A stretch of DNA of 64,000 bases from Rahnella rivi (GCF_019049655.1 NZ_JAFMOX010000057.1:62001-126000), one strand, 5' to 3'. Positions 7,741 to 15,766 are shown, counted from the first letter of the stretch. Numbers and translations are program-made. Notes: a model not told the origin generated them from the sequence alone.

Positions 7741-8033
7741 AAATTCTCCAGAGAAAGTCGGTCGGAATGTGTGTGCAAAGCGCCCTGTCCGGCGGCTGTC
7801 ATGCAGCCGCTCTTGAAGACTCAGCAGGTTAAGATCATTGCTGAATACGGGTATTGTTTGGCGCTGAGGGCAGGACTTTAAGATGAAAAGTCGACGATTG
7901 TCCACTTTTAAAGACGTTACGGCGGTTATTTTGCGTACGGAATAGGTATAAATGCGATGAATAGTCTAATTATCACGTATTCATGTGGGTGATTTTCTTT
8001 CAGCGAGTGACTTTTCCTGAAAAACTGAAACGC
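7741..8033. other. Noncoding stretch upstream of the POT gene
   Basis: I find no credible gene or strong inverted repeat here. The part from about 7915 to 8000 is AT-rich and most likely carries the promoter of the POT transporter gene on the minus strand. No consensus -35/-10 pair is convincing. Confidence 0.4.
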
Positions 8034-8061
8034 AAAAAGCAGCCACTCCGGTGGCTGCTTT
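8034..8061 (-). terminator. Rho-independent terminator of the marR operon
   Basis: An 8-bp stem GCAGCCAC/GTGGCTGC (8039-8046 with 8051-8058) with loop TCCG is followed on the minus strand by a run of T residues. It starts 5 bases beyond the stop codon of the small membrane-protein gene. Confidence 0.85.
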
Positions 8062-8066
8062 CAATC

Positions 8067-8351
8067 TCACCACTCTCCGCTCAGGTTCAGCATCAGCGCA
8101 AACACCACAAGCGTGACGAGAATTGCCACGACGCTTTCCCCGAAAAGCTGTGTTCTGCCGTAGCCGCGTAACAGTGTTGTTTTAGAGGGAGCTGCCCGCT
8201 GCGGGTCGCCGGGTCTGGCGCTCTTTAACCATTCCCGCGTGTGCCGGTAAAGCCGTATCCACAACGTGGCGACAATCAGCAGCAACACCGTGAATACCAC
8301 GATGCTATTCAGTTGAAACTGCGTTCCCCAATGCCAGTTTGTATTGTTCAT
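8067..8351 (-). CDS. Small inner-membrane protein of unknown function
   Basis: This 94-residue protein has two predicted membrane helices (about residues 15-33, SIVVFTVLLLIVATLWI, and 72-90, SVVAILVTLVVFALML) joined by a basic loop rich in Arg and Lys that should face the cytoplasm. I do not recognise a family. Its ATG overlaps the TGA of the MarR gene (ATGA), and a strong terminator follows, so the two form one operon and are translationally coupled. Confidence 0.75.
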   Translation of the reverse strand: MNNTNWHWGTQFQLNSIVVFTVLLLIVATLWIRLYRHTREWLKSARPGDPQRAAPSKTTLLRGYGRTQLFGESVVAILVTLVVFALMLNLSGEW

Positions 8352-8848
8352 GACGGTTGATCCTGTGTATTGACCGGCGCTTCGTCTTTTATGTCGTCAG
8401 CAAATCGGCGCATCAGTCGCGCCAGTCCGACGATATCCTCGTTTTCCCAGCGGGAGAAAATACCCTGAGCAATTCTATTGCGCGCCTCATCGATGCGTGC
8501 GGTCATGGCTTTGCCTTGCGCAGTCACAACAGCTTCGCGCACGCGGCGGTCGCTGGCATTTGCCTGCCGGGTGATAAGCCCGAGCGTTTCCATTTTAGCC
8601 ACCTGCCTGCTGACGGTGGTGTAGTCGCGCCCCACTCTGTCTGCCAGCTCGACAACGCCGATCGGGCCGAGCCGTTCCACCAGCACTAACAGCGGAAACA
8701 GTGCACGATCCAGCGCGATACCGGCTTCCCGGATCATGGCTTCGTCACGCTGCGGGCGGTTCATGACGCCGACGATTTCCAGTAACGCCCCGTGCAGTTC
8801 ACGGAGTGTTTCTTCAATATGTGTATTTTGCACGTTTTTAATTGACAA
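8348..8848 (-). CDS. MarR-family transcriptional regulator
   Basis: This 166-residue winged helix-turn-helix protein shows VELADRVGRDYTTVSRQVAK (recognition helix) and the wing DRRVREAVVT with the conserved DR of MarR proteins. The start codon is TTG at 8846-8848, supported by a strong AGGGGAA ribosome-binding site; an in-frame GTG 15 bases downstream lacks one. The gene is divergent from an FAD monooxygenase gene, and an inverted repeat lies between them. MarR proteins commonly repress themselves and an adjacent detoxifying enzyme until a phenolic ligand binds, so it probably controls the monooxygenase. The ligand is unknown. Confidence 0.88.
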   Translation of the reverse strand: MSIKNVQNTHIEETLRELHGALLEIVGVMNRPQRDEAMIREAGIALDRALFPLLVLVERLGPIGVVELADRVGRDYTTVSRQVAKMETLGLITRQANASDRRVREAVVTAQGKAMTARIDEARNRIAQGIFSRWENEDIVGLARLMRRFADDIKDEAPVNTQDQPS

Positions 8849-8867
8849 TGGACTTCCCCTCTGACTA

Positions 8868-8886
8868 ATGTGTGCATATTACACAT
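8868..8886. promoter_or_regulatory. Inverted repeat, probable MarR operator
   Basis: ATGTGT and ACACAT are separated by 7 bases in the 50-base gap between the MarR gene and the divergent monooxygenase gene. It overlaps the region just upstream of the monooxygenase ribosome-binding site, where a repressor would block both directions. Confidence 0.55.
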
Positions 8887-8898
8887 AAGAGGTGAGCG

Positions 8899-10404
8899 AT
8901 GGAAAAAATATTCAAGACAGATGTGCTGATTTGCGGCGCGGGCGCGGCAGGTTTAACACTGGCTATCGAACTGGCGCGCCGGGGTATTGCCTTTCATCTG
9001 ATAGAAAAGAGCCCGGCGCCGTTCGGTGGTTCCAGGGGCAAAGGCATTCAGCCACGTACCCTGGAGATATTCGAGGATCTGGGTATTCTCGAACAGATCG
9101 CGGCCGCGGGAGGCGTTTATCCGCCTATGCGCCATTACGCTGAAGGGGGCGGCTATCGCGATGAAGAGGTGATTGAGCACGCGCCGCCGACGCCTGCCGA
9201 GCCTTATTCGCACCCGCTGATGGTGCCGCAGTTTATGACCGAACGGATCATGCGCGAACGGTTACTCGGACTGGGGCATCAGCCTGAATTTGGCTGCGAA
9301 CTGCTCAGTGTCGAACAAAATGCAGAGGGCGTAATTGCAAAAGTCATCAGCGATACGCAGGAAAGAACGCTGTCTGCACGCTGGCTGGTCGCGGCTGACG
9401 GTGGCCGCAGCAGGGTACGGCAGGCGCTGGACATCCCCTTCCCCGGTAAAACGCTCGGGGTGCGGGCGATCGTCGCCGATGTCACGCTCAGCGGATTAAC
9501 GCGCGATGCCTGGCACTGTTTTCATCAGGGCGATATGGCGCGACAAATAATGCTCTGCCCGCTCGCCGGTACCGCCCTGTTTCAGGTGCAGGGGCCGGTA
9601 CCTGCTCAGGGCGAGATTGATTTAACCGCCGAAGGGTTAGATGCCCTCGTCGCAGAACGCACCGGGCGCAGTGATATTCGTATCCGGTCAGTTTCCTGGG
9701 CATCGGCCTACAACATGAATGCGCGGCTGGCAGAGCAGTATCGCGTTGGCCGTATTTTACTGGTCGGCGATGCGGCTCACATTCACCCGCCAACCGGCGG
9801 ACAGGGGCTTAATACCAGCGTGCAGGATGCTTACAATCTTGGCTGGAAACTGGCAGCCGTTGCCGGTGGCGCGCCGGATGCCCTGCTCGATACCTATGAG
9901 GAAGAACGCAGGCCTGTCGCGGCGGGGATGCTCGGGCTGGCGACCCACCTTCTGGAAGCGCAGAAACGCGGTGACATGCGGCGCGGTCGGGAAGTACATC
10001 AGCTGGATATCGGCTACGCCGGTTCTTCCCTTGCGCAGGAAGACACGGGGCGTCAGCGTACCCTCCTCGCCGGTGACCGTGCGCCGGATGCGCGGGTTCG
10101 CCGTGCAGGTGGCGAAAGCGTACGGCTGTTTGATCTGCTAAAAGGAACCCACTGGACGTTACTCGGCGTGGAAATCCCGGCCGGGCAGATCGCCCCTCTC
10201 CCCGGCGTACACCTGCATTTACTGGGCGCGGGGGGCGATCTGACGGATGAATGGGGGGAATTTAATCAGGCGTACGATCTTGTCGCGGGTGAAGTTTTGC
10301 TGGTGCGCCCTGACGGGTATATTGCCGCCATCGTGACGGCGAAAAATAGCGCGTTTCCCGAAGAGTATTTCGCTAAGTTTTTGACCCATCAGGGAAAGCA
10401 TTAA
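8899..10404 (+). CDS. FAD-dependent aromatic-ring monooxygenase (MhpA/PheA-TfdB class)
   Basis: This 501-residue class A flavoprotein hydroxylase should use NAD(P)H and O2 to hydroxylate an aromatic or polyketide-like substrate. The Rossmann fold starts at residue 10 with GAGAAG in ICGAGAAGLTLAIELARRG, followed by an acidic strand end (LIEKSP). The DG motif is VAADGGRSRVRQA and the GD motif is RILLVGDAAHIHPPTGGQGL, followed by NTSVQDAYNLGWKLA. A thioredoxin-like C-terminal part follows (from about residue 400), as in phenol hydroxylases. A GAGGTGAG ribosome-binding site precedes the ATG. It is divergent from a MarR gene, consistent with inducible detoxification. No ring-cleavage genes are nearby, so a complete degradation pathway is not encoded here. 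Confidence 0.88.
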   Translation: MEKIFKTDVLICGAGAAGLTLAIELARRGIAFHLIEKSPAPFGGSRGKGIQPRTLEIFEDLGILEQIAAAGGVYPPMRHYAEGGGYRDEEVIEHAPPTPAEPYSHPLMVPQFMTERIMRERLLGLGHQPEFGCELLSVEQNAEGVIAKVISDTQERTLSARWLVAADGGRSRVRQALDIPFPGKTLGVRAIVADVTLSGLTRDAWHCFHQGDMARQIMLCPLAGTALFQVQGPVPAQGEIDLTAEGLDALVAERTGRSDIRIRSVSWASAYNMNARLAEQYRVGRILLVGDAAHIHPPTGGQGLNTSVQDAYNLGWKLAAVAGGAPDALLDTYEEERRPVAAGMLGLATHLLEAQKRGDMRRGREVHQLDIGYAGSSLAQEDTGRQRTLLAGDRAPDARVRRAGGESVRLFDLLKGTHWTLLGVEIPAGQIAPLPGVHLHLLGAGGDLTDEWGEFNQAYDLVAGEVLLVRPDGYIAAIVTAKNSAFPEEYFAKFLTHQGKH

Positions 10405-10527
10405 CAGACGGATGGGCAGACATTTGCAAAATAAAAGTTAAGAAAATCTGATCGATCAAGAATTTTCCATAACAAAAATTTATCTGATATTGTGTCGCTT
10501 CTGAGAAGATTCACACTGGAAGATCGA

Positions 10528-11769
10528 ATGCTGTTAACCCTCGTTTATCGCAGTCATGTCAGCGAGCATGTTCAGTCCGCCTCCCTTGCGGGGTTGGTGA
10601 CACAAGCGAGTTTTAAGAATGAACTGTCAGGTATTACCGGTATCCTGCTTTTTGACGGAACGCATTTCTTCCAGTTGCTGGAAGGGCCCGAAGACGCGGT
10701 CGATGCGCTTTATTACACCATCAGTCAGGACCGCCGGCACCATAACGTCGTCGAACTGATGCGAGATTATGCGCATTCCCGGCGGTTCGGTAATGTCGGT
10801 ATGGAACTTTTTGATCTGCGATCTCATCATGAAGATGTGGTGCTTCAGGCGGTACTGGATAAGGGAACGTCGAAATATCAGCTGACCTATGATGACCGCG
10901 CATTGCAGTTCTTATGCACTTTTGTGCAGGCGCGTGAAAAGGAGAATTATCTCGAAATTCTTCCTGCGGGCACCTGGTCGTTTCTGCCTGAAGAACAGCC
11001 GGAAGCTGAAGTAGAATTTATCTTTCCGGAAATGCAGGACTACAGCTTTGCGTTCCAGCCGATTATTGATCCGCTGAGCCGTGAGATCATTTCGTACGAG
11101 GCGACCTTGCGCGGGCCGGACGGCGGTTCGCCGATGGGCTATTTCTCTAAGCTTTCGCGCATGACCATTTATGAAGCAGATCTTAAATCTAAAAAGCTCG
11201 CCTTCGCGCTGGCCAATCAGATGGGGCTGAACAGTAAAACGCTGACGGTCAAACTCCTGCCCATGACGCTGGTGATGGTGCCCGATGCCGTCGAGTTTCT
11301 GATTCAGGAAATCACGGCAAACGGTCTGGTGCCGGAGCAGATTGTCGTTGCGATCACCGAGAACGGTGTGATTACCCGCGAAGACAAATTCAACGCAGCA
11401 ATGAAACAGCTGAAAGCCTCGGGAATGCGTCTGGCGATTGATGATTTTGGTGCGGGATCGGCGGGGTTATTGCTGCTGACGCAGTGCCAGCCTGACAGCA
11501 TCATGATTGACCGTAATATCATCTGCGACGTTCACACCAGCGGGCCGAAGCAAGCGGTTGTGCAGGCGATCATCAGGTTCTGTTCTTCACTCGAGATATC
11601 GGTGATTGCGACCGGTGTGGAAAAGCCGGAAGAATGGATGTGGCTGGATGCCGCCGGGATATGTAATTTTCAGGGTGAGTTGTTTACCACGCCACGGGTT
11701 AATGCCCTGCCGGTGGTCGCCTGGCCTGAAATTTTGCAGGAAGATCAGTTACTCAATCAGAATTTTTAA
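10528..11769 (+). CDS. bluF: Blue-light sensor BluF: BLUF domain with degenerate EAL domain
   Basis: This 413-residue protein aligns along its length with E. coli BluF (YcgF). The BLUF photoreceptor domain occupies about residues 1-95; flavin-contacting residues are Tyr7 (LVYRS), Asn31 (KNELSGITG) and Gln49 (FFQLLEG). The C-terminal EAL-like domain lacks the catalytic EAL motif (YEATLRG) but keeps DDFGAGSAG, a little closer to active EAL proteins than E. coli BluF (DHFGAG). In E. coli BluF does not degrade c-di-GMP; under blue light it binds and removes the repressor BluR from the ycgZ-ymgA-ariR promoter. I start it at ATG 10528, where the BLUF fold begins; an upstream in-frame GTG at 10492 is less likely. 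The target operon lies convergently just downstream, but no bluR gene is in the window. Confidence 0.95.
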   Translation: MLLTLVYRSHVSEHVQSASLAGLVTQASFKNELSGITGILLFDGTHFFQLLEGPEDAVDALYYTISQDRRHHNVVELMRDYAHSRRFGNVGMELFDLRSHHEDVVLQAVLDKGTSKYQLTYDDRALQFLCTFVQAREKENYLEILPAGTWSFLPEEQPEAEVEFIFPEMQDYSFAFQPIIDPLSREIISYEATLRGPDGGSPMGYFSKLSRMTIYEADLKSKKLAFALANQMGLNSKTLTVKLLPMTLVMVPDAVEFLIQEITANGLVPEQIVVAITENGVITREDKFNAAMKQLKASGMRLAIDDFGAGSAGLLLLTQCQPDSIMIDRNIICDVHTSGPKQAVVQAIIRFCSSLEISVIATGVEKPEEWMWLDAAGICNFQGELFTTPRVNALPVVAWPEILQEDQLLNQNF

Positions 11770-11772
11770 GGC

Positions 11773-11802
11773 ATGCAGGGTCGTGGAAACACGTCCCTGC
11801 AT
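11773..11802. terminator. Bidirectional hairpin between bluF and the ariR-type operon
   Basis: A 12-bp stem with one T-T mismatch (ATGCAGGG, then CGTG, paired with CACG, then CCCTGCAT) is capped by a GAAA tetraloop. It separates convergent genes. There is no T-run, so it may act as a transcript stabiliser as well as a terminator. Confidence 0.6.
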
Positions 11803-11831
11803 CAGGACTGACAAAATATGTCCGGGAATGC

Positions 11832-12089
11832 TTATTCAATATCATCGTCCGAGGTGCGGTAAACCACATATTCCAGCGCTTCTAAATAAACATCCTGCTT
11901 ATCCGCGTCACTTTCCTGTTCAATCTTCTGAATCAGACAAAGAATAATATCTTTGTGGGTGACATGCCCTGTCTGGCTTTTTAACGTATTGTAGATACGG
12001 ATGACTGTTTCATTACCCACCAGAAGTTCAGGATCTTCCGTAAGAATATAATCAGCCAATTTCACATGAGTATAAGACACGTCTTGCAT
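11832..12089 (-). CDS. YmgB/AriR-family small regulator (second paralogue)
   Basis: This 85-residue helical protein resembles AriR/YmgB in NETVIRIYNTLKSQTGHVTH, KDIILCLIQKIEQESD and the C-terminal EALEYVVYRTSDDD, the same order of elements as in the neighbouring ariR product. It is probably a duplicate of ariR, in the position of ymgC in E. coli. I start at ATG 12089 because GGAGAG precedes it; an in-frame ATG at 12104 and GTG at 12107 lack a ribosome-binding site. It is the last gene of the ycgZ-ymgA-ariR operon. In E. coli this family acts on the Rcs pathway and biofilm matrix genes. Confidence 0.8.
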   Translation of the reverse strand: MQDVSYTHVKLADYILTEDPELLVGNETVIRIYNTLKSQTGHVTHKDIILCLIQKIEQESDADKQDVYLEALEYVVYRTSDDDIE

Positions 12090-12116
12090 TTTAATACTCT
12101 CCATCACTGAGTTTAA

Positions 12117-12452
12117 TTAAAAGCCGGAATCATCAGGGGTGTATCCCACCACTAATTCCAGGGTTTTACGCAGAACATCCAGTTGCACGATATCGGATGT
12201 ACTTTCGAGCTGATTGATCAGGTGCAAAATGATGGCTTTATTCGTCACCACACCGTTGCTTGCCAGAATAAGGCGAATTGCCGCACCCAGCACTTCGGTT
12301 TCGCTGGAATAAAGTTCACCGGCTTTCTCGAAATGCTTATACATCACCGTATGACTGGCTGAATCAATCATCGAATGAGAGTGGTTTGAGGGCATCGTTT
12401 CGTTGTAATGAGTCATAACAGAATCAGATGGCTCAATGTTTTTTCTTGTCAT
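12117..12452 (-). CDS. ariR: Biofilm/acid-resistance regulator AriR (YmgB)
   Basis: This 111-residue protein contains an 85-residue core matching E. coli AriR: SSETEVLGAAIRLILASNG, NKAIILHLINQLESTSDI and LDVLRKTLELVVGYTPDD. E. coli AriR is 88 residues, so this form carries a short extra N-terminus. I placed the start at ATG 12452 on the basis of an AAGGG ribosome-binding site, which makes it overlap the end of ymgA by 20 bases; internal ATGs at 12416 and 12374 lack one. AriR is a small dimeric helical regulator linked to biofilm repression and acid survival. Its operon is the known target of BluR/BluF, and bluF lies just downstream. Confidence 0.88.
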   Translation of the reverse strand: MTRKNIEPSDSVMTHYNETMPSNHSHSMIDSASHTVMYKHFEKAGELYSSETEVLGAAIRLILASNGVVTNKAIILHLINQLESTSDIVQLDVLRKTLELVVGYTPDDSGF

Positions 12453-12726
12453 CGGACGGCCCTTCAGCGTTGAAAAAGTGTCGAACATTGTCGACGTCAC
12501 GAACCTCATAACTGATTTGCCCGCGCTTTTGCGCAATGTTATGGCGTATCTCGTTAATAACCTGTTCGCACGCGCTTTTTCGGTTAATGGAATCCGCACT
12601 TACAGCCATATACTGTAATTGCGCAATGAGTTTATCGGTCGATATTTGTTTTTTGCTTTTGAGCAAAGAAACAACGGCCTCACCTATCAGTTTGTCCGTC
12701 AATTTTTCTTCGTTACTTCTGTACAT
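12433..12726 (-). CDS. ymgA: YmgA-like connector protein
   Basis: This 97-residue small protein starts at ATG 12726, where the alignment with E. coli YmgA begins exactly (MYRSNEEKLTDKLIGEAVVS against the E. coli N-terminus ending in ITGQAV); AGAGG lies upstream. A longer form from ATG 12756 is possible. In E. coli YmgA helps stimulate the Rcs phosphorelay, reducing curli and raising colanic acid. It lies between ycgZ and ariR in the same order as in E. coli. The C-terminus is diverged and ends in a Lys-rich tail. Confidence 0.8.
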   Translation of the reverse strand: MYRSNEEKLTDKLIGEAVVSLLKSKKQISTDKLIAQLQYMAVSADSINRKSACEQVINEIRHNIAQKRGQISYEVRDVDNVRHFFNAEGPSDDKKKH

Positions 12727-12910
12727 ATTATCAGCCTCTGAATTTACGCCGGCCATAAGGCCTCGGCAGATTAGCTTCAGGTTCAGAGTTATTACCTTGC
12801 GCCGTAAGCGGTAAAGGGTTTTAAGGCGATGAATAAATCAGGCCCGCATAATATGTCGAACTGAATAGCTAATATAACCAATCTTTACTTAATAAAATAA
12901 CTGCCCGGCA

Positions 12911-13150
12911 TTAAGAATCACGTTCAAGTACCAGGTGGATAAGCTTCATATAATGCTTCTCCTCCGCTTCACTTCCGGCCATTTCCACGCGGCTTAAAAG
13001 CTTGGAACATAAGGCTTTGCGATTCAGGTTTTTGCCTGCTTCCAGAATTTCAACGACAACGCGGCCCATCGTTTCTTCCTCAGAAAAAACCTGAGTGTAC
13101 AGTGAAGAAAATGTGTCAGAAGACGATGGATTGAGTTTATTCTGTCGCAT
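12911..13150 (-). CDS. ycgZ: YcgZ-like connector protein
   Basis: This 79-residue protein matches E. coli YcgZ in the region EEETMGRVVVEILEAGKNL, NRKALCSKLLSRVEMA and EEKHYMKLIHLVLE (E. coli: LGEIVTEILKDGRNLSRK and so on). It has an AAGGG ribosome-binding site 6 bases before the ATG. It is the first gene of the operon and stands 184 bases from ymgA, a wider gap than is usual within an operon, so a second promoter or RNA processing site may lie there. In E. coli ycgZ is controlled by the BluR repressor and induced by cold and blue light. Confidence 0.88.
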   Translation of the reverse strand: MRQNKLNPSSSDTFSSLYTQVFSEEETMGRVVVEILEAGKNLNRKALCSKLLSRVEMAGSEAEEKHYMKLIHLVLERDS

Positions 13151-13209
13151 GATTAACCCTTATGTTAATACGTGTGTGAATAATAATTGCTGGTGTGACC
13201 ATAAAGTTA

Positions 13210-13230
13210 TACAAGATATGCAATGTTGTA
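13210..13230 (-). promoter_or_regulatory. Candidate operator/promoter of the ycgZ operon
   Basis: TACAA and TTGTA are arranged as an inverted repeat with an 11-base spacer, 60-80 bases upstream of ycgZ. On the minus strand the site overlaps a possible -35 (CTGTAC) and a -10-like TATAAC about 16 bases apart. A symmetric site between promoter elements is the usual binding place of MerR-family regulators such as BluR. This is a weak, position-based call. Confidence 0.35.
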
Positions 13231-13382
13231 CAGGTATTTTAGGAAAAAAAAGCTAGCAATAAAACTATCTGGCAACAGTATTGTCTTAACTGGCTGAAAT
13301 TTATGTGTTTCTAGGATTTTTCTGCAAAGCCGTTTCCGCGTAAAAAAGCGTCACCTGTCTTTGCTACGATCCTTGTATCGAT

Positions 13383-14036
13383 TTAACCGCCTGACTGCCC
13401 TTTCGGCAGTGCGGCGAAAAAGTCTGCATGCGCGGGCGCGCGGGTTTGTTGCAGGATTTCCGCCAGCATCTCCAGCGGTGAATCCGACCAGTCGGCGCGC
13501 AAATCGACGCTGGCATACTGCCGGTCGCACCAGACTTTCAGCGCAGCGGATTTCAGCCCGCGACGGTCACCGCCTGCGGCCGCCCCGGCGTTCATCGCCG
13601 CCAGCAGGCGATCGGCGAGAGGCAAGCCGTCACTGTTCTGATAAGTGGCCAGCATCGCCTCCAGCGTTTTCGCCCCCGTCAGTAAATTGCCACCGACCAC
13701 GCACCCCGCTCCTTCAAGGCTTCCCGCCCAGCCACCGCACTCGGCGCCGCTCCAGCGGGCACAGCGGCCCTGACTGTCGACGATCAGCACCTGCCTTTTG
13801 GCCGCGTCGGCATCGTTTTCAAGGATCATGTTCAGCGCACTGGCCGCGTCTTCACCTTGCTGCAACAGCGCCAGCCCCTGCCCGCCGTAGAGCGGATTGG
13901 TCATAGCCTGGGTGGCGATCGCGCCGCACTGCGCCCGCCCGTGAACCACCAGCGCCCCCACTGCCGGACCGGCGGTGGCGGTAGCGACGCCCAGCGCCCC
14001 TGAGAGCGGATCGCGTGCGACGATCGAAAAGGTCAT
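13383..14036 (-). CDS. DUF1028 family protein (putative Ntn-hydrolase-like)
   Basis: This 217-residue protein begins with TFSIVARDPLSGALGVATAT, the signature of the DUF1028 family, and continues with MTNPLYGGQGLALLQQGEDA and QVLIVDSQGRCARWSGAEC. The family resembles Ntn hydrolases (beta-lactam acylase/proteasome-like fold) and is often encoded near peptidases and peptide importers, but its activity is unproven. It is divergent from a peptide-type ABC operon with two GntR-type operators between them, so it is probably co-regulated and may process the imported amide or peptide. That role is inference. Confidence 0.82.
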   Translation of the reverse strand: MTFSIVARDPLSGALGVATATAGPAVGALVVHGRAQCGAIATQAMTNPLYGGQGLALLQQGEDAASALNMILENDADAAKRQVLIVDSQGRCARWSGAECGGWAGSLEGAGCVVGGNLLTGAKTLEAMLATYQNSDGLPLADRLLAAMNAGAAAGGDRRGLKSAALKVWCDRQYASVDLRADWSDSPLEMLAEILQQTRAPAHADFFAALPKGQSGG

Positions 14037-14061
14037 AAATACTCCGTGACGGTCTGGTTAA

Positions 14062-14109
14062 ATTTATGCGTATAAATTATTGCAATTCAGTTTATTTATA
14101 CGCATAAAT
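14062..14109. promoter_or_regulatory. Pair of mirror-image 16-bp operators, probable GntR sites
   Basis: ATTTATGCGTATAAAT at 14062-14077 and its exact reverse complement at 14094-14109 stand 32 bp apart centre to centre, about three helical turns, so two dimers would sit on the same DNA face. Each arm is itself nearly symmetric (ATTTAT, 4 bases, ATAAAT). The sites lie in the divergent promoter region of the DUF1028 gene and the ABC operon. The FadR/GntR regulator at the end of the operon is the obvious ligand. Confidence 0.7.
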
Positions 14110-14179
14110 AATAAACAGGACAACGCCTGATTTCCCAAAAAGGTGTTCATTACAGGCTTTACAACGCGACGAGGTCGAT

Positions 14180-15754
14180 ATGCTGCCAGCTTTGCGAACG
14201 TTAGTTATCCCGCTCTGTCTTTGTCTTGGCACACTGTCGTGGCAGGCTTCGGTGCAGGCGAAAACCCCGGCGGATGCGCTGTTAATCGGTCAGGTGGCGG
14301 AGCCGCAGTCTCTGGATCCGCAGGTCGCCACGGCGGCCAACGATTCCCGCATTCTGGTGAATATCTTCGACGGGCTGGTGCGTAACGGCGAAGGCAAGCT
14401 GGATATCGAACCGGCGCTCGCCACCCGCTGGGAAATCAGCCCCGATGGCCTGACGTACCGTTTTCATCTGCGTGAAGGGGTTTCATTTCAGGATGGCACA
14501 CCGTTTAATGCCGCCGCGGTGAAATTCACCTTCGACCGGATGCTGGATGATAAAAATCCCTGGCACAACACCGGCCCGTTCCCGCTGTCGTTCTTCTTCT
14601 CGTCGATTAAATCCATCGACACACCCGACGAAAACACGGTGGTGTTCACGCTGAAAGAGCCCTTCTCGCCTTTTCTTTCCAACCTCGCCACGCCGACCGG
14701 CCTGATTGTCTCGCCGGAGGCGGTGAAAAAGTACGGTAAAGACGCAGGCCGCCATCCGGTGGGGACCGGTGCGTTTCGTTTTGCCGAGTGGAAAGCCAAT
14801 CAGCGGGTGGTGCTGACGGCCAATGACGCCTACTGGGATGGCAAACCGGCGGTCAAAAACGTGGTGTTCAGGCCGATTACCGACGGCAATACGCGGGTGG
14901 CGGAAATGCTTTCCGGCGGCATTGACGCCATGGTGGAAGTGCCGCCCGATACGGTCAAACTGTTTGCGCAAAAAAGCAATCGCTTCCGTCTCTATCAGAC
15001 CACCGGCCCGCACGTCTGGTACGTGATGCTCAATACGCAGGTACCGCCGTTTAACGATGTGCGCGTGCGTCAGGCGGTGAATTATGCGGTTAACAAACAG
15101 TCGCTGGCTGACAATATTTTGCAGGGTTCAGCCGACGTCGCCGACGGGCCGATCCCGCGCGCGTTTAACTGGGCTGCCAACAAAGACGTTTCCCCTTATC
15201 CCTATGATCCCGCCAAAGCCCGCGCCCTGCTCAAAGCGGCCGGTGCCGAAGGCGCCTCGCTGACATTTTATGTGACCGAGGGCGGGTCGGGCATGCTGGA
15301 TCCCATCCCGATGGCGACCGCCATTCAGGCGGATCTCAAAGCGGTCGGGCTGAAGGTGACCATCCAAACCTATGAGTGGAATACCTATCTGTCGAAGGTC
15401 AATGCCGGTCTGGATAACCATACCCAGATGGCAGAAATGGCGTGGATGACCAACGATCCGGACACCCTGCCGTTCCTGACCTTACGCACCGACGCCTGGC
15501 CGAAAAAAGGCGGATTTAACTCCGGGTATTACAGCAATCCGCAGGTCGACATCCTGTTGCAGAAAGCCCGTCTGACCACGGACACCGCCGCCCGCGCTGC
15601 CCTTTACCGCGAAGTGCAGCAGCGCGTACACGACGATGCCCCCTGGATTTTTGTCGCTAACTGGAAGCAGAACGCCGTGACCTCCACGCGTATTCAGCAT
15701 TTCGCGCTGCAACCTAATTTCAACCTGTTGCTCAACCGGGTAACCAAACAGTAA
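14180..15754 (+). CDS. Peptide/nickel-type ABC transporter periplasmic binding protein (SBP family 5)
   Basis: This protein of 524 residues has a Sec signal peptide (LVIPLCLCLGTLSW, cleavage near SVQA-KTP). Family 5 features are clear: IGQVAEPQSLDPQVATAAN at the mature N-terminus, FHLREGVSFQDGTPFNAAAV, HPVGTGAFRF near residue 193 and VRQAVNYAVNK near residue 297. Such proteins bind oligopeptides, dipeptides, glutathione or opines. It opens the operon binding protein-permease-permease/ATPase-ATPase-GntR and has a GAGG ribosome-binding site. The substrate cannot be named; the DUF1028 partner hints at a peptide or amide. Confidence 0.92.
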   Translation: MLPALRTLVIPLCLCLGTLSWQASVQAKTPADALLIGQVAEPQSLDPQVATAANDSRILVNIFDGLVRNGEGKLDIEPALATRWEISPDGLTYRFHLREGVSFQDGTPFNAAAVKFTFDRMLDDKNPWHNTGPFPLSFFFSSIKSIDTPDENTVVFTLKEPFSPFLSNLATPTGLIVSPEAVKKYGKDAGRHPVGTGAFRFAEWKANQRVVLTANDAYWDGKPAVKNVVFRPITDGNTRVAEMLSGGIDAMVEVPPDTVKLFAQKSNRFRLYQTTGPHVWYVMLNTQVPPFNDVRVRQAVNYAVNKQSLADNILQGSADVADGPIPRAFNWAANKDVSPYPYDPAKARALLKAAGAEGASLTFYVTEGGSGMLDPIPMATAIQADLKAVGLKVTIQTYEWNTYLSKVNAGLDNHTQMAEMAWMTNDPDTLPFLTLRTDAWPKKGGFNSGYYSNPQVDILLQKARLTTDTAARAALYREVQQRVHDDAPWIFVANWKQNAVTSTRIQHFALQPNFNLLLNRVTKQ

Positions 15755-15766
15755 TCGGAGATGTTT

